A stretch of DNA of 53,833 bases, from the NCBI GenBank assembly GCA_002254845.1, contig NKPT01000017.1:1-53833 (forward strand), written 5' to 3'. The notes below the pieces were generated by a model. It did no database searches, had not been told where the DNA came from, and saw only the letters and a program-made list of their open reading frames with translations. Numbering within the stretch: position 1 is the first letter of the stretch; every line of letters begins with the position of its first letter. This DNA comes from Chloracidobacterium sp. CP2_5A (lineage in GTDB: Bacteria; Acidobacteriota; Blastocatellia; Chloracidobacteriales; Chloracidobacteriaceae). Positions 1 to 12,529 of the stretch are shown in pieces. Both the position numbers and the translations under genes were made by a program.

Positions 1-1046
1 AGGTCAACCGGAATCGTGTGAGCGTGTTCGTGGTGGTCGTGAAGCGGTTGACCCGACTCGTCTTTCCCGGTCAGTTCCGGGCAGTTCACGCGCTGGCCAT
101 TGCCCAGGCGACCGATGATCGCTCGATGGAACAACTCGGCCTGCGGCAGCGTTCGGGTCACCGGAGGCAACGCCGAGGGATTGCCGCTGGGCGTCGTGAT
201 GGCCAGCAGCATCATCGTGACCGGACGGGCAGGCACCGGCCGACGCCTGGTCGGAACCCCAACCTGCAAAGCATCGCTGCGCCGCCAATAGAGCACGCGT
301 TGCGAACCGGGGGGCTGCGACCAGCGGTGGCCTTTCCACCATGCGGTATCCTTGGTCAGGCAGGCAATCAGATCGACCGGGTATGGCTCGATGGCTTTCT
401 CCCGATCCTTAAGCAACTTGGCGGTCGGCTTCTTCTTTCCTTCGGGGAGCGGATAGGGTGCGAGTGCAGCTTCCGCTTGCTGTTTCTGCCAAGTTCCATA
501 ATCAGCCGGTGGAATCGCGGCCATCAGCGAAACTTGCTCCCATCCCGGCCCGCGATGCTCTCCGTCCTGACACGGCATCGCGTTCCACTCGGCCAGTTCG
601 TCCGTCAGTTCCGCTTCGACCCAACTCTCGCTGCGACCCAGATAGCCCAGCGCGGCAACCAACGTGCGTAAAAGTTCGGTTTCCTCGGCATCGAGTTCGC
701 ACGGCCAGTGAATCAGCAACGCATCCGCACCGACGTTGGCCCAGGTGTCGAAGACGAGGGTCGTCTTTTGAACTTTGCCCTCAATGATCGGCATGTAGTG
801 CCGGCTATGAGCCGCGCTGGCATCGGGCAGATGATATTTCGGCAGCACGGCCGCCAGCTTGTCAATCAGTCGCCGGGCGACGGGCGGCACATCCGTCCAA
901 CCCTGACTGGAGAAGCCACAAGCGAGGAGCGCGCGCAGCAGTCGCCACGGACTCGGAGGCCATTCGATGAGCCCTTCGTTGACATGGTGTCCCCACGGCG
1001 TGGCATGGTAACGCCCGCCGGGGAACCGGATTTTCACGGTCGGCAT
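1..1046 (-). CDS. csb2: Csb2 (GSU0054 family), Cas5-Cas6 fusion of type I-G CRISPR-Cas; cut by left edge
   Basis: The frame is open from an ATG at 1046 to the window edge, giving 348 codons with no stop; the 3' end lies outside. The start MPTVKIRFPGGRYHATPWG, followed by a segment ending EWPPSPWRLLRAL, is typical of the GSU0054/Csb2 family. Other family-like segments are HYMP (about residue 90), HRWSQPPGSQRVLYWR (about 235-250) and a His-rich stretch HDHHEHAHTIP near the edge. In type I-G this protein combines the Cas5 role (holding the 5' crRNA handle) with the Cas6 role (cutting pre-crRNA); the His-rich part may belong to the Cas6-like half, which is inference. A good ribosome site (AAAGGAG) lies 6 nt before the ATG, and csb1 ends 11 bases upstream, so this is the fourth gene of the operon. 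Confidence 0.9.
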   Translation of the reverse strand, partial: MPTVKIRFPGGRYHATPWGHHVNEGLIEWPPSPWRLLRALLACGFSSQGWTDVPPVARRLIDKLAAVLPKYHLPDASAAHSRHYMPIIEGKVQKTTLVFDTWANVGADALLIHWPCELDAEETELLRTLVAALGYLGRSESWVEAELTDELAEWNAMPCQDGEHRGPGWEQVSLMAAIPPADYGTWQKQQAEAALAPYPLPEGKKKPTAKLLKDREKAIEPYPVDLIACLTKDTAWWKGHRWSQPPGSQRVLYWRRSDALQVGVPTRRRPVPARPVTMMLLAITTPSGNPSALPPVTRTLPQAELFHRAIIGRLGNGQRVNCPELTGKDESGQPLHDHHEHAHTIPVD

Positions 1047-1057
1047 GGCGGGCTCCT

Positions 1058-4489
<3,432 letters not shown>

Positions 4490-4493
<4 letters not shown>

Positions 4494-7135
4494 CGGTTGC
4501 CCTCCGCAGCCAAGGCCGGGTCGTTTGTCGTCAGCTGGGAAGCCCGCACGTCGGCTGCCCGCAGAATCGCTTCGAGGAACGCCAGCGCCGCTGGGCCGAA
4601 CTGCTCCAGCAGCCCGATACATCGTTCCCGCCAACTCACGCCGGTTTTGCTCGACAGTCCGAGTTTCGATGGCTCAAGTGACAGAGTCACTTCCGGGAGC
4701 GGTGGTTCGCCCGGCGCTAATGCGACACTCGGCAGATGGTCCCCCTCGCGAATGCCTCGGATCGGCAGTCCGCGGCCATCGCGGTCCCGGTAGTCTTGAT
4801 CCTTCGGGGCTGCGTGCAGGCCGACCCGCACCTTGCCGTGATGACTGGCAACCAGATAGGCCACGAGGTTGAATTCTTCCGCCGTGCACTTCAGCAGCCG
4901 CTCGATCAATGGGGTTGCCGGCGAAGATACTTGGACGTTGGGCACAGCCTGGCCGAGTTTCCCTAGCGCCTCGACCCAAGGACCGAGCAAGGCCTCGTGC
5001 CTCGGTGCGTAAAGCTCAAGCAGCGCGAACAGACCCAGGGCGCTGGCGAGTTCATGGCGAAATGCCGGCCGGGTTTCGCTGTCGTCCAGGTAGCGGTACA
5101 TGTCCGGCGGTCGTCGCCAGGCGCCTTTTGGGCCTTTGGCCAGGTCGGTTCGCTGTGGGCGATTCGGTCCTCGCATGGCGCCTTGGAATGCGGGATGCGA
5201 TTTGCCCCAGTCGTGCCAGAGGGCAGCGAGTTTGAGAAGGTTTTGCAAGGATTCATCCAGACCAACCGCAGCGGCGATCGTTTTCGCTTCGTCAGCGACT
5301 TCCTGACTGTGGCAGACAATCGTCTTCCAGGGAGAGAAACTCAACTGCTCGCCGTCTTGCTGGTCATCGGCTTCTTCCAACGCCTGGATTGCCTGGGAAA
5401 CGGCCGGCGCGACCACTGGCGGAACCGATGCACTCGATTCCGCATTGAAGCCACGATCCGGGCAATAACCGCCAGAATCGGCCGCGACGCAGAGGATGCG
5501 GCCCGGCAACATCGCCTCGCGTGTCGCCGTCTTCCACTCCCCATCCAGCCAATCCCAAATCCACGCTCGTTTACCGTTCCGAAGTTTCGACTTGTCTTTT
5601 TCGCACAGCCAGTCACGAGCCTTCAGGAAGGGAACGGCACACAGCTCACGTCGATGGGGCTTGTAATCCTCCGGCGGCTTGCCCTGCTCGATCTCCAACC
5701 AGAATACTTGCAGATCGCGCTCATCGCCGGAACGGATGAACCGGCTGATGTCGAGGTCCGCGCCGGTCAAGTCCGGCGTGGTGTCGAAGAGTTCGTCAAA
5801 CTCCTTGCGGAGCAACAGGTGTGCGGGAGCATAGGGGTAGAGCCGCTGCCGGGCTTCCGAGCTGAGCGAGGCTTCGTGCTTTTCCAGGGCCTGGATGCCC
5901 ACGTCACGCAGTTGCTGGATGGTGTCCCAGGCACTCTCGAGCTCTTCAGGCTGGTACGGAGCCGTATCGTCCGATTTCTTGCGGCGATCGACGACCAAGA
6001 CGCTTCCGCTGCCACCGTACCGGGCGCAACGGCCGAATCGCTGAACCAAGCTCGGCCACGGAGCGAGTTCGGTGACGAGACACCCGGCAGAAATATCGAC
6101 CCCGGCCTCCACCACTTGCGTGGCGACGATGATCCGATCGACGCCGGGCTTGCAGGCAGCCTTGTTCAGAAAATCCCGTTGCCAATTCTCCCGATCCGCG
6201 GGACGGAAGCGACTGTGGATCAACTGGGTATCGGCTTCCTTGCGTTGCTTGACGATCGCATCAAAGGTCTGACAGGCCCGCTCGACCGTGTTGCACACGA
6301 CCAGGGTGATCTTGCCGAACTCCCCATCGCTCAGCTTGGCATGTTCGTCGAGAATCCGTTGGGCCAATTCGGAAGGCTTGTCCGGGGCAATCGTGGCCGT
6401 GGTTACCGACTTGGAGATGTCCCACAGCCCGCCGGTCCGCTGGGCATTCGGAACCTCACAGGGGTCCTGCACCCAGGCTTGGTGATAGGTTTCGGTATCC
6501 ACGCTCTTGAGCCAATCCGGCTGCAGCGTGGCGCTCATCCACCAAGTGAAACACGGACGAAGATGTTTTGAGCAATCCTGATCACGGAAAGCCTGCAGTT
6601 GAGCCGAGGTCGCCAGCCCGACACCCATCAACTGAACCTCATCCATCACCCACAAGACGTCCTGGTTTAGCAGACCGAATTCCATCGGCCAGCGCGCTCG
6701 TGCACTCGCGTAGCCGCGATTCAAGGCGCGCGACAACAACATGTCCTGGGTGCCGATGATGATCGCAGGTCGTTCCGGATGCAGGAACCATTCGCCGCTG
6801 TCTTCGCCGCCCATGGCGATGTGAATAGTTAGCTGATCCTGCTCCTCCTGCTGCGGGATGTTTTCGGCGAGTTGCTTGGCGGCCTGAAACGTCTGTTCTA
6901 CCAGCGCCCGCATGGGCAGGCACCAGACCAGCCGCCGTGGCCATTTGTTATCCTTACGATGTAGACGATGGTAGCTCCAGGCGACCAGCACGCCTGCTGT
7001 TTTTCCTAGACCAGTCGGTATGCAGATGAGGCGATTGCGACATTCCTGCTCCTTTGCGAGCTCGCTTTGCCAGGGGCGCGGTTCGGAAAAAAGCTTTAGC
7101 GTTGAGAGCCAGCTCTTGAAATCAGCCTCGTTCAT
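4490..7135 (-). CDS. cas3: Cas3 helicase-nuclease, type I-G layout with C-terminal HD domain
   Basis: This 881-residue protein carries superfamily 2 helicase motifs in order: Walker A PTGLGKT (about 40-46), DEVQ at 165-168, SAT at 201-203, TQVVEAGVDIS (about 339-349) and QRFGRCAR from 365. The nuclease HD pair lies C-terminally in LWHDWGKSHPAF (about 640), followed by a second metal-site segment ASHHGKVR (about 770). Most type I Cas3 proteins have the HD domain first; helicase-then-HD order is known for type I-G/I-U. After Cascade opens the target, Cas3 is recruited to unwind and degrade DNA. It is the first gene of the operon. No strong ribosome site precedes the ATG at 7135. The gene has fewer GCGC-type runs than its neighbours, consistent with transfer, but I did not quantify this. 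Confidence 0.95.
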
Positions 7136-7222
7136 AACGAAGAATAAGCCCCATCGTCACCAATGCATAAGCCGCTACGCGGCAGGCGAAGGGAAAGGCA
7201 ACGCTGCTGGGCGCGTCGCTGC

Positions 7223-7242
7223 AACGTCAGCAGGTTGACGTT
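7223..7242. promoter_or_regulatory. Inverted repeat upstream of cas3, possible operator
   Basis: The two arms AACGTCA and TGACGTT are perfect complements separated by 6 bases. The site lies 88 bases before the cas3 start, directly downstream (in the cas direction) of the AT-rich island that could hold the promoter. A dimeric repressor bound here would block the cas operon. The dyad is visible; its role is inferred. Confidence 0.4.
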
Positions 7243-7287
7243 TCACAATAGTTGGTCACAGTAATACAGTATAAGTAAAGTATAATG
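7243..7287 (-). promoter_or_regulatory. AT-rich island, candidate cas operon promoter
   Basis: On the minus strand two TATACT hexamers (complements of 7268-7273 and 7279-7284) could serve as -10 elements in an otherwise GC-rich spacer. No convincing -35 box sits at 16-18 bases from either, so the exact start cannot be fixed. It is the only obviously promoter-like sequence between cas3 and the preceding gene. Confidence 0.3.
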
Positions 7288-7393
7288 CCTTCAGACGCGC
7301 GTCTCCGCCCGGCTGACCCGCTTCGCGTATGATGCGGCGGCGTATTTTTAGGTCGCCAAGAACAGCGACTCGCCCAAGCCGCGCCGACTTGGG

Positions 7394-7417
7394 GTGGACG
7401 GCCTGGCGGCCGTCCAC
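7394..7417 (-). terminator. Perfect 10-bp hairpin after the DUF1501 gene
   Basis: Arms GTGGACGGCC and GGCCGTCCAC flank a 4-base TGGC loop, 69 bases past the DUF1501 stop. There is no T-tract on either side, so it could be a Rho-type or processing structure rather than a classical intrinsic terminator. Confidence 0.35.
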
Positions 7418-7486
7418 AGTCCGCTACGCTAGCTCGGAAAGCGATAGGCGCGCGAGCAAAGCGCCGGAAAGCCAATCGGATCGGCT

Positions 7487-8788
7487 CTAGGCGGGGGACG
7501 GGCCGAATAAGCCCGCGAAGCTTTTGGCGGTGACAGGATAGCCCGGCAAAACCGAAGACGGATCGGCTAGCCCAAGATGGCGCGTGATGACTTCCGCCAA
7601 CACGGCGCGAAAATCGGTCGTCACCGGCAAGTCGCGCCCGTCGGCCAGATTAGACGGCGCAAGGCTCGGCACATCGCCATACACCCGACCGCCGCGCGCG
7701 CCGCCGCCCAGGACAAACATGCACGACGCGCGCCCGTGATCCGTGCCGCCCGCGCCGTTTTGCCGTACCGTGCGCCCAAACTCAGTCATCGTCAACACCA
7801 GCGTATCCCGCATGCGCGCTGGCCCCATATCCTGCGCAAACGCCGCCAGCGCGCCGCCAAAATCCCGCAGCAGCCGATTCAGTTGCCCAAAGGCTTGTCC
7901 GGGCGCGCCCTGATTGGCGTGCGTATCCCATCCGCCGCAGTCGGCAAAGGCGACTTCAAGGCCGACGTTGGCTTTGACAAGCTGCGCCACTTGCCGCAGG
8001 GCGTTGCCCAGCGGCGAGTTCGGATAGGTCGCCCCGTTTTCGGGCTGGAAGCGGAGCGGGTCGGCCCGCTTGAGGAAGCGGATGGCTTCCAGCGTGTCCT
8101 GTCCTGTGCCGCGCAGGGCGTCGGCCGCCGCCTGGGCGTACATTTCTTCAAAGCTTGCCGCGACCTTGCCCGTCGCGCCGCCGGCGCGCAGCCTGAACTC
8201 GCGCAGGTCGGCCAGCGCGACGACCTCCGCCTTGCCCTGCATGATGCGGGGCGTAAGCTGCGTGAGCGCCACAGCCCGAAATGGCGACGCTTGTTTAAGC
8301 GGCGCGGCTTGCAGATAACGGTTCACCCAGCCGTCCGGCGCGCTCTTGCGCCCCGGCGTGGCGGATTCCATATAGTCTTGGGCGTCAAAGTGCGAGCGCG
8401 TCCCGTCTGGCGAGCCGACCCCGTGAATGACCGCCAGCGCGCCGGACTGAAACAGCGGCAGGAGCGCCGCCAGATGCGGGTTGAGGCCAAAGCGGCCATC
8501 GAGGTCGAGGGCGGTCGTCTGGTCGCCGCGCTTGGGCGGCGCGACGGCCAGCAGCGGGCGAAGCCGGCGGTAATGCTCGTCGGCGAAGGGCGCCACGGCG
8601 CTGAGGCCGTCCATAGCCCCGCGCTGGAAAATCACCACCAGGCGCTTGCGCGGCTGGGCGACGGCGACTTCGCCGGCGTTGACGCGCAGTTGCAGCCAAC
8701 GCTCGAACAGCGGCAGCGCCAGGGCCGTTGTTCCAAGGGCGGTAGCGCCAAAGCGAACGAAGTGACGACGGGAAATAGGCTGCGTCAT
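7487..8788 (-). CDS. DUF1501 family protein, Tat-exported
   Basis: The protein has 433 residues. The N-terminus has a twin-arginine signal (SRRHFVRFGATALG) with a hydrophobic core, so export in folded form is likely. The body shows DUF1501 features: VVIFQRGAMDGLSAV near residue 55, a segment with DCGGWDTHANQG (about 285) and MTEFGRTVRQNGAGGTDHGRA (about 335), the last resembling the alkaline-phosphatase/sulfatase-like fold assigned to this family. DUF1501 genes typically sit beside DUF1800 genes, as here (80 bases downstream of it). The biochemical function is unknown. A GGAGA ribosome site precedes the ATG at 8788. Confidence 0.9.
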   Translation of the reverse strand: MTQPISRRHFVRFGATALGTTALALPLFERWLQLRVNAGEVAVAQPRKRLVVIFQRGAMDGLSAVAPFADEHYRRLRPLLAVAPPKRGDQTTALDLDGRFGLNPHLAALLPLFQSGALAVIHGVGSPDGTRSHFDAQDYMESATPGRKSAPDGWVNRYLQAAPLKQASPFRAVALTQLTPRIMQGKAEVVALADLREFRLRAGGATGKVAASFEEMYAQAAADALRGTGQDTLEAIRFLKRADPLRFQPENGATYPNSPLGNALRQVAQLVKANVGLEVAFADCGGWDTHANQGAPGQAFGQLNRLLRDFGGALAAFAQDMGPARMRDTLVLTMTEFGRTVRQNGAGGTDHGRASCMFVLGGGARGGRVYGDVPSLAPSNLADGRDLPVTTDFRAVLAEVITRHLGLADPSSVLPGYPVTAKSFAGLFGPSPA

Positions 8789-8868
8789 GAGTGAGTCTCC
8801 TTTTCTCGAACAGGGCGAAGCTGGCCGTCCTTGGTTTGCTTGCCGAGGGCGAAGCGCGCGCCCAAGCC

Positions 8869-10965
8869 TTAGCGACGCTGAAATTCGGGCGAGCCTAGAA
8901 CAAGCCCTGTCAACTGCGCCGTCAGCGGGAGCGGCGCGCCGGGTTGCGCCAATGCCTCCAGCGCCAGGTCATAGCGACGCATCGCGGGGGTTGTCCCCGG
9001 CCCGAACTGCCTGCCGGGTTGCGCCGATCGCGGCCGCCGCATCGCCGGCGCATCTTCCGCGGCGGCGTTGTCGGCTTCGAGCGCCGGCACGTCATCGGCG
9101 GCGGCTGTGGTCGGCTTGCGCGCCTTTAGCCGAGTTGGATCGGCGACGGCGTCCAGCAGCGCCTGGCGCGTCATCTCCGAAGCTTCGCCGTTGACATAGC
9201 GCGCCAGGAGCGCGTCAACCAGCGCCGCCCCGTCGCCCTTGACGGGCTCAGCCGGCATCTTGACGCCGGGCAGGTTGCCGCTTGCCAACGCCAATGCAAA
9301 ATTGAGCCGGTTGAGCAGCGCCCCCGTATTGACCCAGGCTTCAGCGACATCCTTGTAGCCCGTCGGCGGCTGGCAGCCGTAAAGCGGCATGCCAAGTCGC
9401 GCCACCGCCCCCGCCACCGCCTGCGCGTCGCTTATCTCGGCGTTGACGGCGCGCAGCGCGCCAGCCACCATCTCCAGCGGCGTCCTGACCTTGGCGCGAT
9501 AGGCTTCTGGCGAGAAAAATTCCGGCGCGTCAAACAGCGTTTGCAGGCAGGCGCGGATGTCGCCCCGCGTCCGCTCAAACGTGGCGGCGACCTTCGCCAC
9601 CAATGAGGCCGGCGGCTCGTCGGACACAAACCGGCGGCACAGCTTCGTGGCGATGAACTTCGCCGTCGAAGGATGCTGCGCCAGCAGCGTCAAGACCATC
9701 TCGCCGTCGCGCTTGCCGCCGCCGGCCGGAATCTTGACGCCAAGAACGACCTTCTCGCCCTGATCGTGCGCCCAGTCGCGGAAGATGAACGAGCCGGGCG
9801 GCAAGTCCGGCGCGTCAAAGCGTCCGAAGCGGTTGCGTCGCTGGTCGCCGAAAGGCTGATGAATGCTCCAGCCCGTGAAGCACCGGGCAACTTCCTGCAC
9901 GTCTTTCTGCGTGTAGCCGCCGTCCGCGCCCAGCGTATGCAGCTCCAGAAGCTCGCGGGCGTAGTTCTCGTTGATTCCCAGCGGCCGCCGCTGCGCCGCG
10001 CCGGGATTGGGACGAGCCGGCTGTTCTGGGCTGGTTTCGGACGGCGCGGGGCGCGGCGCCGGAAACGGACTCCGACCGTCCTGACGGTTGAAGACGCCGC
10101 CGCGGCCAAAGCGTCCGCGGCCGGGTCCGCCCAGACCCAACGGGTTCGGGCCGGGGCGTCCCAGGCTGGCGGGGTCGCCGCCCGGCGGGCGCCGCCCGCC
10201 GCCAGGCAAGCGGAGGTCGGGCGTCACGGATTGCCAGTTGTCAAGATAGAACAGCATCGCCGGGCTGTGCGCCGTCGCGCGCAGCAAATCCTCAAACCGA
10301 CCAAGCGCATGCGGGCGAATGGCTTCCCGCTCGTACTCGCTGAGGAACGCGCGAACCAGTCCCTTTCCGGCGAAAACATTGAAGTGGTTGAACCAGAAAT
10401 CAGTCATGACTTCCTGAAGCTGACGCTCGCTATAAACGGCGCGCAAAATCTTCGCCTCCTGAAGATCGCTCACCATGCGGCGCGGCTCGCGTCCGTCGCC
10501 AAACGCGGCGCGGTATCGCTCGCGCATCTGTCTTTGCTCTTTCGGCGAAAGCTTGGCGGCGGCTTCGCCCGGCGCGGCAAGCGGCTCGCCTGCAGTCTTG
10601 CGGGCCAGCTCAAGCCGCGCCTCGCGCGCTTGGGCTTCGAGCTTGACCAGCTCGGCGGTTGGGGCGTTGAGCATCGGAAAATCCTTCAGCCGGGCTTCCA
10701 GCGCGCGGTCGTCAATCGTTTCCGGGCGAAGCTGTTGGGCGATGTATTGACGCAGCCCCATCCGGCGCGCGCGCTCAACGTCGCCTGGACGCGGGCCGTA
10801 ACCCAAGCGATTCAGGACGTGAACAATCCGCTGGTCTTCGGAGAGCGCCGCGCCCGCCTTGGGGCGCGGCGCGGCGTCGGGCGAAGCCGCGGCCAACGGC
10901 GCGAGCGGGGCAAGACACAAGGCGCTGGCCAAAGCAAAGCGCAAGCTGCGGAACGGGCGGGACAT
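8869..10965 (-). CDS. DUF1800 family secreted protein
   Basis: The protein has 698 residues from the ATG at 10965, chosen for the AAGGAGA ribosome site and the signal peptide that follows it (residues 1-26, Leu/Ala-rich, ending near AAASPDA). Family motifs are VLNRLGYGPRPGDVER (about 50), DFWFNHFNVFAGKG (about 190), NENYARELLELHTLG (about 330), GYTQKDVQEVARCFTGW (about 350) and FRDWAHDQGEKVVLG (about 390). Between about 250 and 327 there is a Pro/Gly/Arg-rich low-complexity insert. DUF1800 proteins are paired with DUF1501 in many Planctomycetota and Acidobacteriota genomes; their role is unestablished. It is upstream of and codirectional with the DUF1501 gene, probably in one operon. Confidence 0.9.
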   Translation of the reverse strand: MSRPFRSLRFALASALCLAPLAPLAAASPDAAPRPKAGAALSEDQRIVHVLNRLGYGPRPGDVERARRMGLRQYIAQQLRPETIDDRALEARLKDFPMLNAPTAELVKLEAQAREARLELARKTAGEPLAAPGEAAAKLSPKEQRQMRERYRAAFGDGREPRRMVSDLQEAKILRAVYSERQLQEVMTDFWFNHFNVFAGKGLVRAFLSEYEREAIRPHALGRFEDLLRATAHSPAMLFYLDNWQSVTPDLRLPGGGRRPPGGDPASLGRPGPNPLGLGGPGRGRFGRGGVFNRQDGRSPFPAPRPAPSETSPEQPARPNPGAAQRRPLGINENYARELLELHTLGADGGYTQKDVQEVARCFTGWSIHQPFGDQRRNRFGRFDAPDLPPGSFIFRDWAHDQGEKVVLGVKIPAGGGKRDGEMVLTLLAQHPSTAKFIATKLCRRFVSDEPPASLVAKVAATFERTRGDIRACLQTLFDAPEFFSPEAYRAKVRTPLEMVAGALRAVNAEISDAQAVAGAVARLGMPLYGCQPPTGYKDVAEAWVNTGALLNRLNFALALASGNLPGVKMPAEPVKGDGAALVDALLARYVNGEASEMTRQALLDAVADPTRLKARKPTTAAADDVPALEADNAAAEDAPAMRRPRSAQPGRQFGPGTTPAMRRYDLALEALAQPGAPLPLTAQLTGLVLGSPEFQRR

Positions 10966-10973
10966 AGGCGGTT

Positions 10974-11001
10974 TCTCCTTGGACGCGTCTCCTTGGACGC
11001 G
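10974..11001. repeat. Perfect 14-bp tandem duplication covering the DUF1800 ribosome site
   Basis: The unit TCTCCTTGGACGCG occurs twice without a gap. On the minus strand each copy carries an AAGGAGA, so the DUF1800 leader has two Shine-Dalgarno sequences, only the inner one well spaced from the ATG at 10965. Confidence 0.9.
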
Positions 11002-11183
11002 GGCAATCCCTGGCGGCTTGGCCGCCGCCATTACCGCGCTATGAGTCCGCGACGGGAAAAAAAGTTTGGAAGAGGGCGAAAGCCTTCCGCCTGCGCGCAT
11101 TGATTGTTCATTCTTGTGCGGTCTGTGGTACTTACGCACCTTTGCGCGCAAGGCGCAGGCATTTCTTTCCGCGAGGCTTCATT

Positions 11184-12524
11184 ATGGTAGAGAAAAACAA
11201 GACTTCCGTGCCCAGCCCCGCGCCAATTGCCGAGCCGAAAGGCAAGCTTGGCGTCTTGCTGGTGGGTCTGGGCGCGGTTTCCACAACCTTCATTGCCGGC
11301 GTCGAGGCCGTCAAGCGCGGGCTGGCGCTGCCGATTGGCTCGCTAACCCAAATGGCATCCATCCGGCTTGGCAAGCGCACCGAAAATCGCAACCCGCGCA
11401 TCAAGGATTTTGTCCCGCTGGCGACCCTTGAAGACCTGGTGTTTGGAGCGTGGGATATCTTCCCCGACTCCGCCTACGACGCGGCGCTCCATGCCGGCGT
11501 GCTGGAGCGCTCGCTCATCGAAGACCTCAAGCCATCGCTTTCCAAAATCAAGCCGATGCCGGCCGCTTTCGATCGCAGCTACGTCAAGCGGCTGGATGGC
11601 TCGAACATCAAGGCGGCCGCCAATAAATACGAGCTGGCTGAACAGCTCATCGCCGACATCGAGAATTTCAAAGCCAAAAACAAGTGCGCGCGGCTGGTCA
11701 TGATCTGGTGCGCGTCCACGGAAGTCTATCTCGCGCGCTCGCCCAAGCAGCACGCCTCAATCAAGGCGTTTGAGGCGGCGATGAAGGCCAATCACAAGAG
11801 CATCGCGCCTTCAATGCTCTACGCCTACGCGGCGCTCAAGTGCGGCGTGCCCTTCGCCAACGGCGCGCCCAACCTGACGGCGGATATTCCGGCGCTCGCT
11901 CAGCTCGCGCTGATGAACAATGTGCCCGTCTGCGGCAAGGACTTCAAAACCGGCCAGACCTTTATGAAAACGCTCATCGCGCCAGGACTGAAGTCGCGCA
12001 TGCTGGGGCTGCGAGGCTGGTACTCGACCAACATCCTTGGCAACCGCGACGGCGAAGTGCTCGACGACCCGGAATCCTTCAAGACCAAAGAGGAATCCAA
12101 GCTGTCGGTGCTGGAATACATTCTCCAGCCGGATCTGTACCCGGAGCTTTACAAGGATTTTTCGCACGTCGTGCGTATCCACTACTACCCGCCGCGCGGC
12201 GACAACAAAGAGGGCTGGGACAATATCGATATTGTTGGCTGGCTCGGCTACCCGATGCAGATCAAAGTCAACTTCCTCTGCCGGGATTCCATTCTCGCCG
12301 CGCCGATTGTGCTCGATTTAGCGCTTTTTCTGGATTTGGCGCAGCGGGCCGGGATGCGCGGCATTCAGGAATGGCTGAGCTTTTACTTCAAAAGCCCGAT
12401 GGTTGCGCCGCAGCTTTACCCGGAACATGACATCTTTATTCAGCTGATGAAGCTCAAGAACACGCTCCGCCACCTGCGCGGCGAAGACCTCATCACGCAT
12501 TTGGGGCTTGAGTACTACGACTGA
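11184..12524 (+). CDS. ino1: Inositol-3-phosphate synthase (MIPS)
   Basis: The protein has 446 residues and matches the bacterial/archaeal-type MIPS family. It converts glucose 6-phosphate to 1L-myo-inositol 1-phosphate using NAD. Visible family features are the N-terminal Rossmann segment LGVLLVGLGAVSTTFIAG (about 22-40), GSLTQ (about 52), the MIWCASTEVY region (about 174), the conserved GVPFANGAPN segment and GKDFKTGQT (about 255), and HYYPPRGDNKEGWDNIDI (about 335). I chose the ATG at 11184 because the upstream extension is unlike the family. The ribosome site is weak. lnt begins 5 bases after the stop, suggesting co-transcription. The product may feed inositol phospholipids or compatible solutes; the sequence does not say which. 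Confidence 0.93.
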   Translation: MVEKNKTSVPSPAPIAEPKGKLGVLLVGLGAVSTTFIAGVEAVKRGLALPIGSLTQMASIRLGKRTENRNPRIKDFVPLATLEDLVFGAWDIFPDSAYDAALHAGVLERSLIEDLKPSLSKIKPMPAAFDRSYVKRLDGSNIKAAANKYELAEQLIADIENFKAKNKCARLVMIWCASTEVYLARSPKQHASIKAFEAAMKANHKSIAPSMLYAYAALKCGVPFANGAPNLTADIPALAQLALMNNVPVCGKDFKTGQTFMKTLIAPGLKSRMLGLRGWYSTNILGNRDGEVLDDPESFKTKEESKLSVLEYILQPDLYPELYKDFSHVVRIHYYPPRGDNKEGWDNIDIVGWLGYPMQIKVNFLCRDSILAAPIVLDLALFLDLAQRAGMRGIQEWLSFYFKSPMVAPQLYPEHDIFIQLMKLKNTLRHLRGEDLITHLGLEYYD

Positions 12525-12529
12525 CGGCA

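Larger units (their letters stand above)
7136..7486. other. 351-bp spacer between the DUF1501 gene and cas3
   Basis: I see no gene and no CRISPR repeat units here. The spacer holds a 20-bp dyad (7223-7242), an AT-rich island (7243-7287) and a perfect 10-bp hairpin (7394-7417), each listed separately. A 82-codon open frame on the minus strand (7227-7475) is Arg/Ala/Ser-rich without a ribosome site and is probably not a gene. Confidence 0.7.

Noticed and set aside
4997-6571. Long plus-strand open frame of 524 codons
   Set aside because: It is antisense to cas3 and reads as Arg/Gly-rich sequence without motifs; such shadow frames are common in GC-rich DNA. The same applies to 7577-8794, 9673-11103 and 25668-26837.
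7281-7286. Consensus TATAAT on the plus strand
   Set aside because: No matching -35 at proper spacing and no rightward gene follows; it would only produce antisense RNA into the DUF1501 gene.
7136-7486. Possible CRISPR array or leader upstream of cas3
   Set aside because: No repeated 28-37 bp unit with spacers can be seen; only single hairpins and an AT-rich island.
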